NCBI RefSeq assembly: GCF_905404315.1
Contig: NC_066268.1
Span: forward strand, 13,430,001-13,494,000
Origin: Leptidea sinapis
Taxonomy: Eukaryota > Arthropoda > Insecta > Lepidoptera > Pieridae
Reading direction: 5' to 3'
DNA: 64,000 nt
Shown here: piece by piece, positions 13,201-25,200 of the stretch
Layout of the letters: the number at the start of each line of letters is the position of its first letter
Numbering within the stretch: the stretch's first letter is position 1
The notes under the pieces: model-generated
The model's input: only the letters and a program-made list of their open reading frames with translations
What the model was told of the DNA's origin: nothing
The model's database searches: none
Position numbers and translations under genes: made by a program

Positions 13201-16200
13201 ATTACTTTAATTATATAAAAGTGACAGAGCCGTGGGAGGAGCCTGCCTAGTGCTAACCGCTGCGTGAGTGAGAGAAAAGGAAGCCACAAAGCCAGACAGA
13301 CTGGCGCCGTAACGCGTTACGTTACGAAACGGTGGACATTCCCATTCCATATGAAGTTATCACTTCACAAACGAATTTAAAATTCTCTACTTTTTATATA
13401 AATAAAGAAATTGAATGTTTCCGTCACCAAGTCTATCCAATTATATATCAAAAACATGATAAAAACCAGAATGTTTTATTAAAATGTTTAATTAATTGTT
13501 TTTAAATATGTGGCTACAAATTTTAGACTTCTAGTTCGGCCCTGTTAGTACTTTTATAGATTTATAGGACACCGTTAACAGTTAAATCAAACATACTCAA
13601 AAGGCTTTTAAAGGATCATAACTAAAGCCTCCGCGTCAATATTAATGGATGAAGAGATTTCTGTTCGGAAGAGTATAAGCATTTTCTCGGAGAACTGTGT
13701 TCATGAATATAAAGTATACAACTCTATTATAGAGGAGACCAAAGTTTCTCGTAGAAACTAAGTTAGGAAATATTATTTCCCTACGTCAGCTTGTTTGGTG
13801 CATTATGGAATTGGAAAAGAGCTATACATATTATAGATATGCTTGTAAAAGAAGATCCCAGAAAATGTTCAAAACAAAATTATAACGTTATTCAAAAGAA
13901 TTGTTAAAAAACTTTTGTGTGCTAAAGGTTACTATAACATAAATGACTTTCTTAATGATACCACAGATTGGGAATGGAGTGACCGCCCTCAAGCTATTAA
14001 ATAATAAGTTTAAATGTACAATATTACTTTGTAAACATATTTATTCGATGAAAAAAAAAGCCCGCTGAGTTTGTTGCGCCCATTCTTCTCAGGTCTGAGG
14101 CATTCATTTTGGAATGGGGGGTAGTTTTTTGACTTTCAATTAGTGATGTAACATCCTATTTTGAATAAAAATATTTGAATTTGAATTTGAATACAAACAT
14201 TAAGAAAAATGTAGACGCTAGGAGATTCATAAAAAAGATGAAGCGCAAAATTAATGTAACATTTTAGCTTTATAGTAACTATCAAGCAATGGGTGCGGGT
14301 TCGATCCCCACTATTATTACTACTATTACTATTACTATTCTATTTTATGTGCTAAAAAGTATAATTAATAAAATCCGCCGACTGTTCATAAAAATAAGGG
14401 TCACGAGATGAAGACTGTGTCGTTATTATCAATCTCCACATTACTAAATGTAAAAAAACTCAATCGGCGAAGCTTTATTAATTATGTAAGGATGACTACA
14501 TACCATCACCAGTGGGAGGCTACTTTGCACCGAATGCCGGCTAGATTATGGGTACCACAACGGCGCCTATTTCTGCCGTGAAGCAGTAATGTGTAAGCAT
14601 TACTGTGTTACGGTCTGAAAGGCGCCGTAGCTAGTGAAATTACTGGGCAAATGAGACTTAACATATGTCTCAAGGTGACGAGCGCAGTTGTAGAGCCGCT
14701 CAGAATTTTTGGGTTTTTCAAGAATTCTTAGCGGCACTACAAGGCAGGGCATATCAATTACCACCGCGTCCCTTATTTACACACATGCACATCACTATTT
14801 ACGCAACGATAATCCATTACAATGAAACTGCTATAATAATCCTCACCTGACGTGAGCCTGTCAAGCCTGTGAATGGTCCTCAGGTTCTTCAAGTTGTACT
14901 CCTTGGCGAGAATAAACACGACAGTATTATGCCTGTACCGACCGCACGGATGTACCTGCACAAACAAACATGGGATAACTCTCAAGACACACTTCAATTA
15001 ATTCAATACGCACTTGAAGGTTTCTTTATTGATATAGAAAATAAAAGATTAAGAGGAACTAGAAGCGATAAATTGATACAGAACAGCTAAAGAGGAAATT
15101 AGCTATTAAATTATTATAACTTTCGACCGTCATTATTAAATTATTTATTAATACGGATTTACTCGGCACAACTCGTCGGTACCGACTAGTTTCGGACCAA
15201 TCGGAGGTGAGTGTGGTAGGTTCGCGATAACGTCCCACCTCTTACTACTACTTACTAGAGTAACAGATGGGACGTTATCACGAACCCACCACAGTATTAA
15301 TAAATAATTTAAGGAAATTAGCTTTTAATGAATTGAATATAAAATTTTACTATAACATATCTTTAATCCCGCGGCGTGTTAACAGACTACAACGTATATG
15401 TAGCTTTTAAGGCTTTCTACCAAGAAGTAGAAAATACAAATCTAGTTCCACTCAGTGTTAATCTTATTTTTTCCTCAAAATTTATTCAAAACGTGCAGTT
15501 ATTCACAAACAAGCGTGATCGCATACTACGTGGCAAAGCATAATATAATATGAAACTTCCCTTCCCATGTCAACGCATAATGATGTGCAACTTTCGTGGC
15601 TCTTGACATGCAAATTGTGCTGTTAAGAATCCATTCACATCGGATTGCTCGAAGAAATTCTCTTTTCGAAGGCAATTTTATACTCAGAGCTGATAAAGTC
15701 TCATAAAAGAAATCACTCAATCACAATTATTGCGAAGGAGAGAATCACCGCAGGCTTCTTCTGATTGTTGGTAAACTTGTTGAGATAAATCCTTTTGTAA
15801 ACGCTTCTTATAAGAGGCAAAATTTATATTTAATACTACTTGTATTTAATGTCAAACATTTCGTGCAATTCAAAAACGTAAGTTACAGCGTACTTTATCT
15901 CGTAAATAAATCGATGCGAACATCTGAATGCTGTTTGTAGATACGCTGTTCGCTCAACGCTGAAACTTTTACGCTGTAGTCAGAAATTCCATTTGCACAG
16001 AGCCCGTGTAGAGATTTTTGCTGTGTTTGGAAAAAAATACTGATGGAAAATATAAATGTTCCAAGAAATGAGGAAGAGATCATGCAGTCACAATCGGGGT
16101 CGTTGTTGAAAACGATTGGCATTCATGCTTGCCTAGTCTTTTGTTGCTGACTCACCGGCAGCGAGCATGGCTTGTCTAGCACGAGGAGGTCCTCATCAGC

Positions 16201-19200
16201 ATAAATGATGCGCAAGGGGCTAGCGAGCACTGGAGTTTCGTGCCTGACCCACCATAAAACAATTTAAAATTTTGTATTAAATTACTTATACATGGGCTTC
16301 AGCACCCTGCCATATCAATAATATTTTATTAGCATTGAATGTAACATCTGTATAAAAACGAAAAGATTGTATGATTAATTAAATTAATTAATATATTTCT
16401 ATCCTGTGCATACTGATGCAAAGTAGTGACTTTTTCAATTAGAAGATATTATGTTTTAAGCATTTCTATAACTACCATGAATATAAACATAAGCATAACA
16501 TATATTATATGAACTTAATTTTTCATAAGACAAAAATCGCTAAGCATCAATACAGTTATAGATTTATTTCTACAGATAAATATACATGCTACAGTGAAAA
16601 AACTATTTGTGATCATTAAGATTTAAGGCTCTGCCTAGTAAAGTTAGTTTTCAAAACATTTTATGTACCTACGCACTCAATAAGATATACTTCTTTTGCG
16701 TAACAAAACAAAAATTCTTAATTGTTTTTTATTCCTCGTCCTATGTTAAGTTTGAAGGAAGAACAATATAAAGATGGTATTAATAATAATCAGTAAAATT
16801 GTGTTAATTCAGTCCGAAGTATGACAAAAATGGTCTAGTTGACAAACTAACGTCAGGGTGTCTAATTTGCGTGACGGTGTGCGCGCGCATCGTAAAAATT
16901 CTCTCTGATTATAATTTTTCCGTACCTAATGCGCCAAGTGAAGCATGTCTCCAAAAATCTATCTTATATAACTACAAGTCAGTGCTTAGGTATTTCTAAT
17001 AAAAGCAAGCAGAAAATTATATATTATATACACAGAATGTACATTGGGCCATTACCTAGGTGGTTTTAAAACCACAGTATGAAAGCGAGAAATTATTTCG
17101 CTTTGAAATATCTTTTAATGGCTGTCCTGTGGACTGGCCTTGCAATGTCTAGCAGTGTGACTTTATGACTCATTCCACTTGGTTTAATGTCTTTAGTGTC
17201 ACCAGAGGTGAGTTCAAGACACAACTTTCGTTCATTCAGCACATGTATGTTTAGATAGGCGACCTCAAATAACCTTGAGTTTTAACAAATACAAGTCGTA
17301 GTTAGTTGATTCTTTGTCCGTTGAAATTGGCCACAAAAATATTTATATTTTATGATAAATATTTTTTGCAAAATCTACTTTTTAATTCATTGAAACAATT
17401 TAGCTACCTGTATATAGTTTAAATATTTAAAACACTTAACATTTTTGCATTAAAGATATTATTCTTATTTTTTAATTTAATAAACAAAGTTTTTGATTAT
17501 CTGAATAGGACACCAGCGTTAGTCCTACTAACACGGCGGCTTTCACAGCGGCTGGGTTGCATTAGATAGATAAATATAGAATGTATAATGGGAAAGGAAA
17601 ATAATATTATGACATAAACGGAATGTTCCCTGAAGGTTAATCAAAGTATTGGTGAATAAAATTACAAATAGATTTCATAGCTTATGGCGGACCCACATAC
17701 AACGTACGATGGCGAAAGAAAACTAACTAACTAAAGTGATTTTGTATATCGATGTTGTATAATTTAACTAATTTTAAATAGTACTATATTTAATAGTACT
17801 GTATATCTTCTGCCATTTTATAGCAAATATAAATCCAAAGTAATGGAGATAAAATGAATCAGAGGTGTCGTGTGCAATCGAATAAGCCGCTAGAAGCCAT
17901 ACTAGTCTGGTGCAAATTGAGTCACTGCGTCACGATATCGATAGGGCTGCCACCTTAAACTTTTTTATAGACATTAATCGATCGAACACTTTAGTTACTA
18001 TAAACAACAATTAAATTAAATTTATTTTAAGGTTATTTTTGTAAAACAATTATTATCTCCGTAACTGCAAACTAACTATTTGTAGTTACGTTGTCTCGCA
18101 CTACTGCATCTGTTTTCTGTTTAGTTTTATGTAAGAAGATAATTTATTCATATAATTTATCTATCTAATATTTATTAGTTTCTTAAACATATATAATATC
18201 TTATATAATATATTATTCAAACAAAAGCACTATTTCAACAATACACAGCATATACATATTGAACTTTTCACTAAATCCATTAAATTTCCCTTATAGGCTA
18301 TACACAGCACTAATATTGCACAATACGTCAGCTGTGTAGCTACAGATATACTGCTATAGCATTTCGGTGACGCAAACTCACGAGATTTCACCCATCCAAC
18401 AAGACGCGTCTAACTAGTCATGAGCATGTCGGTGACGCAAACCCATAAGTTTTTCCCCTACGAAAAGGTGCCAAACGCGGCTAAAGAAGTTTTCATTTCA
18501 AAAATAAATTGCCATTTGACAAATTATGTCGTAATTTCCAAATAAAGGGATGAAACATAACGCAGCGGAATAAATTTCCATCTTCAAGACATCTTGTATA
18601 TCTTAAACATACTCAAGAATAAGGGTGCCTCTTTGGCATTTATTAAGCTTAACATTTTAGTATTTTTATTACAGCAGTTGTAGTGTAAGTCTTGAATAAT
18701 GGAAGGATACATACCCTTCTTAATACGCCTGTAATTTAAGTAGACAACCCTATCTTAAGTGGATAGTTTATTTTTCACTTTATTAAATACTCACAGAGAG
18801 ATTTTCCGTCTCCGTTTGTGACTTGGCAGACCCTGCTCGTAAAAGGGGTCGACAATACACTCGAACAACTCTAGATTTTAAACTCTTTTAATTATTTATA
18901 CATATTTAATTAGTGTCACAAATTATCATTTTAACTTCACGATGGAATTTATATTTATTTATTATTTAAATGAAATACGTTTTAAAGGACCAAAACGTGT
19001 ATGCTTAACTTCACAATAAAAAAACTATGACAACTATCTCCACAACTGTCATCCGCAGTCCCCCTGAAAATGTGATCCTGTAAAGGCCACGAATCGTCGG
19101 GTTTATTTAAAATTTTACGGGAAATATTAAATAACAGCATGACGTAGAGCTGTGATAGAAAACGCATTTTAATCCTTTTAAAATTTTAGCTGTCGTAATA

Positions 19201-22200
19201 AAAATATTGATTTTCTAAATGCCGCTAAACTTGCCGTGAAAATTCAGACGGTTTAAGTAGCGACACGAGTAATGTCGACATTAGAGAAAGGGAATATATA
19301 TATATTATGTACATATAGAAATAGAACACTCACGACGTTTATCCAAAACACTGACAGCATACATGGTTATACCTTCTAGCTTCATGGTAGGTATTATTTT
19401 CATTAAAGGCATAAAAGGCATTTCTTTATCAAAATTAATTCCTTAGTAATTATTTTTGTCATCATATTATGTCATTTCTAACACTATCGCCAGTTCGGAA
19501 ACAAATGGCGCTCTGAGAGAGAAGAATCGGCGCAAGAAACTCTCCCAGCATTCTTTTTTGGGCTCTTTTGAATAAAATATACAATATTGTACTGTCATTG
19601 TTATTGCAATGAAATAATCATAATCTAGTACCAGGCACCCAGGCTGCCTGATCACTTAGATATTCAGCTGTGGAGTAGTAGGATTTACAACAGAGCCATT
19701 TTTTTAAAAAACATTTATTATACAATTTTAGTATATTATGTATCTTATGAAGCCTACTACAATTAGTTTCAAATAATCCCTTATTTCTTGTGTTATAAAA
19801 ATCAGATTCTCTATTTAGAGCAAAAAGATTCCCTTTAAATTAAGTTACGCTTTACTTTATTGCCACCACATGTGAAATACTTATCTCTAAAAAGTTCTGA
19901 CGGCTATTTGAGATCTTCACCATCATTTTCACTTCATCAAATGATACTTTCTGTATAGAAATGTTGTTGGAAAAACTAAAAACGCTATATATATATATGC
20001 CTAGATATAAAAACTGTGGAGTTCCCTTAATTATCTTATTTTTTTACAATGGGAACAATCTGGGAGTATACCCTGCCAAAAGAAAAAAATGGTTAATTAA
20101 CGGCGGAGATTTGTGTTCTTTAAGACGTTTTTACAGATACCATCAATGCATTATATTGTACTATTTAAACACATTTTTTTAATTAGTATCAATGATTCAT
20201 CGGGAGTATCATCATTATTTTCCTTAGATAAACAAGATTGGTTTTATTTTAATTGACTTTTCTTTGCTTTACTTTTTTTTATATAAAATACATAAATTTT
20301 TTCTCCTTTTATTTGGAAAACGTGTTTTAAATATAATTTTATTTATGCTTGATGGGATTATATTTATATATATAAAAAAAAAAACAATTTTTAATATTAT
20401 TTCTAATTAATAGTAATAAGTAGGACATCCTCTCATTTTTCGACCATTATTGTATGTTCGGTGGTTTAAACACGCTATGTACAATAACTAGGCATTTAAT
20501 ACAATGGCCGACCAATGAAGTTAACCGTAACGTAAGGCCAGACCACAACCGGTTCCCTGTGAACAATATAACACAAATTCATCGCCCTCCGTATAGAGAT
20601 GGTTGATCAATCAAAATAATCGCCATGGTAACTCATTTGATTCTTAATCACAATAATATTAACATCTTTCTACTACAACGAAACTTTAGGCGTAAGACAC
20701 ATTGTGCGTTTATATAAACGCAATGGCGTTTTAATACCGCTTTTCAATCTTTGCCATCTTTGAAACTGATTTATTACCTACGTAAGAACGTAAGTCGCTA
20801 TTTAGTTATAATTAAAAAAATAATTGAATGTGAGTTGAAATTTTGAATACTTTTGTAAAAAAAAAATGGTTTTTAATGAGCCTGTCATAATTTAAGCCCG
20901 CTGACAAACAAAGGAACATGAAGGACTCTTCGAGTATGAAAAACTATCGTTAAATTCAATGGAAAAAATTGGAGATGATATTTTGATAAATAATCATATG
21001 GAATCAAATGCTTCTCTAGTTTATGAATACTATCAACATATGAGGATAAAAAAAATATTTGCATGCGGACTCCGAGATTTAAAGTTAGAAGTTCTAGAAC
21101 GGAACGCATACGAAATCGATTTGAAAGTACTTCCGAAAAATGCTTAACACTGTTCGCTTAATTCATTCCGGTATTATTATGTGCATGACTGCTAAGGATA
21201 TCATGATACAGTTAACAACCGCATCGTATGTTCGTTACCTAACATCACCAATAGCTGTAGAAATGCGAAATAAATAACAAAAAATACAAAGTATTCTTTG
21301 CTTTTTATATCATTACTTGTTCTTTGATTACATTAATATATTAAAGGACCCTTGGGGCAGATAAGCGCGACGAACGGAACCCACAATACGTCGCTCAATT
21401 TATTTATCTTATTATTCTCGCCTCAGGGATAAGGGATGATGTGTTTTATTTTACTAATCCATCTCTGTAAAGGTATTGTATTGTCATCAGCTTCAGCGAT
21501 TGCTTTCGCAACATTTTTTGCAAAAATAAAGACATCAAAGTTTAAAATAGATACTAATCAACTACTTTGTATCAGATTTAAGGCTTCTGTATTGAATACG
21601 CTCATTTATACAAACAAAAAGTTAATAAGCATTAGGTACTTGATGTCGTCTTATATAACTTATTAATAATTGATCCCATTGCTAATAAGATCCAATTACT
21701 ATTACATTACATTATCCTCTAAATGCATATGAATTCCTGGTACGTGTTGCTAGGATGACACATGATTTCAACCGCTATGAAAGACATTCCTACCACCACA
21801 AATATTTATAATAATATGTTCTCCTGGTGTCTATGTAGTAATACGTCGTGCGCTTGGAGTCAGAATATATTAAGGTATACACGCGCCATACTTAAGACAA
21901 TCTCTTCTTTAAATATGATCGCCTGGTACCAAAACATTGTATTATGCTTCCTATCTCATTATTATTACTATTACAATTTTACTCTTGATTTTTTCTCTTG
22001 ATTGATTCATTTTAAGAAAATTATTAATTTCAGTTTTTATACGTCTATTTTCAGATCGTTAATTCTATATAATTGTTTGAGTTTCATTAAGCATAAAAAG
22101 TTGATACTAATTACCGACTATCTTTGGGCCATCAACGAACAAAAATCTTTCCTAAATTAAAAAGTGATAAAAAATAAATCTATAATATTCCTTTGCTCCT

Positions 22201-25200
22201 TTACCTCAAATTAATTCACAAAGTCTCAAAAGGTTTTTTTCATAAATGAAATAAGTCTTGTACCTAAGTGCTTGTACTTAGAGTTGTTAGAGGTGCTCCA
22301 TCATTGTCGACCGGAATATTTCTTGCAAAAGGGACCTCTTTGCGACGACGCTAAAGGGCTTTGAAGGCTTTCAATGGCAGAAAAGCGGATTTTAACCGCG
22401 TCTTATGTGCTTTAAACGAGACCCGTGAAACGTGAACGATAAACCGTTCAAAATGAAACACGGAGACGACTCTAACAACAAAACACTAATAATAATTTTT
22501 CATTAACTTATAAATAAACACTTACCTTAAGCTCCAAGCTTTGCATGAATGGTGTCTACAAGCGAATGTATCTAATGTTCTACAAAACAAAATATATATT
22601 CATGCAGAAATAGCGCACATTGACTAGCACTATAGTCTATTTAATAGCAAAATGCCTAGATTAAGTATCGCCCTTAAGATATGTGTCCAAAACGTAATTA
22701 AAACATAAGTTGATACCTTAGATTGTATAGTCTTGATTGGCACGTGATTTAAAAATGTTGTTTATGAGGCTTTACTTATTCTTGACATTGACAAAGCATC
22801 TAGCGTACAAACCTTTACAATAGAAAAACATGAACATGCGGACGTAGGAGAAGAATCAATGATAAGCATACACAGAATGGCTGTCTCAATTGCCACTTAC
22901 GGGGATAGAGGCTGGTTTGTTGACAACCACTATGTCCTCGTCGATATGGACGAGGGTGATCGGTTGGCTGGTCACCGGTACTTCGTGCCTGTAACGATAC
23001 ACACGTCAGCCTTTCTGGACAATGAGCAAACTGACCCGCTGGTCCACATACCAATCGCTAAGTAGTCACAGAGATATCTAAATCTAATCGTTAAATGATT
23101 CTAAGCTAATCATATTCATATTTATCTACTAACATTAAAAGATTTAAGTAATGTGTAGAATAATACATCCAAAGAGATCGTGCGGACAAATCGATTTGAA
23201 TTCAAGTAGGAAATTGTTGCTCAGAGTCCTCTTAAACAGGAAAGGATAATTAGAAAAGACATGATAGACTTAAGGTGACACTTAGAGCGTAATTTGTGTT
23301 TAGTATATCGAAAAGGCCGTAATAAATTTAGCTTCAGTGTCTCTCTCAAAAAGCTCAGTGCACTCACATGCTAAACCGGTGCTCAAAATTCTGGTACCAA
23401 ATGAGTATAATCATACAATTATATTTACAGATACGGTTGAATTTAAGCAAACTGATAATGGTATTAATAGAGATACTTTCAACAGGCAGTTAGTAATTGA
23501 AACATTTGTAAGTTCCAATATCACCGGCATGTATAGTATACAAGATTCCATGACAATAATTAAAAATAGAGAAGGCGTTTTAATTGATGTTAAATAGGAG
23601 TTGGATCTTAAAGTTCACAAACATTGCAACCTAGACAATCATATATGTGTCGATGTATTTTGTAAATTTTTGTTTGTCTACTAGGTATCGTTATCTACAC
23701 AATAATGTACTAATTACAGAGAAGTTAATACAGATAATGTACCTATGGACGACGTTAGCAAGCAGATCGTTGTGTTTGAGTCTATAGTCAGGGTCAACTC
23801 TTTCATAGTTGACTGTGAGGGTGCCAGCTCTGATGCACCTTTCGTACTCAGCAGCAGGGTGAGCTCTGAATTCCCTTGCGAAGACGTCAAGGATCTTCTC
23901 GCCAACCCATCTCCCTTTCGTGAAAGTGGTGAATGTGAAGTAGTAGGGGTACACTTTCCTGAGTCCTGCAATATTTTGATTTTAGACTCAAATTTTGGGT
24001 TATTTGTACAATACACGTTATCACAGTTGGTAAATAATAAATCATTATTATTTTCTTTACTCGTGTCATTATGAAAATGTTCACGATCATCTATTCTATC
24101 TTGTAATATGCAATACCTATAACTGTAAAATACTTAGCAAAGTACTTAATCATAAAGAAATTTATAAAATCGATTGCTCGTTAACCTAAAAAGTTCCAAG
24201 GTAACATTTAACTAGGCCTGAAAACTACAGCAATGCAGCAAGATTTGACTTCACAAGATTGATTGGGCTTTTTCTTGCGAGGGCTGAAATTACATTAAAA
24301 TTGTTAGCGCCATTACATGACGTGGCGATTTACCGCAATAAGTATAATTCTCTCTAATAAAAAAGGTGGAACAGGCTATCGAGAAGAATAAAGAATTGTT
24401 GCTTCAGTATACACTTAAAGTTTTATTTTAAGAATAAAAGTTTTAAAGGAATATTAATAAGGAAGGGAAGTAAATGGTCATAAATACAAATAAGTCATTA
24501 AAATAAATAAATATGATAGGCTTGAATAAGCAACTGTTTGTTTTTTATTATAAAAAATAGGTAAATTAAATTAAGCATATTACGTATAGTTTTATCACAA
24601 GCTTGTACGGATTTTACAAAAAAAAAATCTGTATAATAGAAGACAGAAAGTACAACCAGAGACGGACATTTTGGACAATATATTCTAATATAGAATAATC
24701 TCCTAGCAACATAAACAAAAAGGAAGAATTTGATTATCTGGAAATTGGGAAAATGTTATATATTTGAAAGATATTATTTATTTAAATGCATATACCGATA
24801 GTGAAATTTTTATAAATTGTGGGTTTGAATGAATCTTAAAGACTACATAGTAAACTGATCCTTATGCCGTAAGGCTTACTTTTAATAATTATTGCTTCTA
24901 ATGATCTATAGAATAAACGGATTTATCTGAAAAATATAGAAACACGAGTTTTATTGAATTTTAACTGAGATTTCAATAACTAGCTTTCCGATTCAATGAG
25001 CCAATTGGAACTTTCAGCTATTCAAAACATTTTAAAAGCGTGCCTTGTCTCATAGACGAGAAGAAATGATGTACGGTTATAAAAATATATGCATAATATA
25101 AATACAGGAAAGAAATAAGGAACGCATTAAGACTTGTTCGTATTGGAGTCCGGGGATAAATCTACACCTATAACATGATATAATTTGTTAAAACACTCAC

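Larger units (their letters stand above)
16244..22900 (-). other. long intron between the two alternative exons
   Basis: This 6.66-kb AT-rich intron separates the two 88-base alternative exons. Apart from the cryptic exon candidate, the LINE fragment at 19380 and the dispersed repeat at 21716, I see no further coding-like segment. In particular I found no third copy of the 88-base exon. Confidence 0.5.

Noticed and set aside
22859..23065. Plus-strand ORF of 68 codons with convincing-looking protein sequence
   Set aside because: It is the antisense shadow of the minus-strand alternative exon 22901..22988 of the RPUSD2-like gene; the exon has splice sites and family motifs, the plus-strand frame has neither.
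23714..24074. Several overlapping ORFs of 67 to 109 codons on both strands
   Set aside because: They are shadows of the exon 23743..23965; only the frame with VYPYYFTF and LKHNDLL matches the family.
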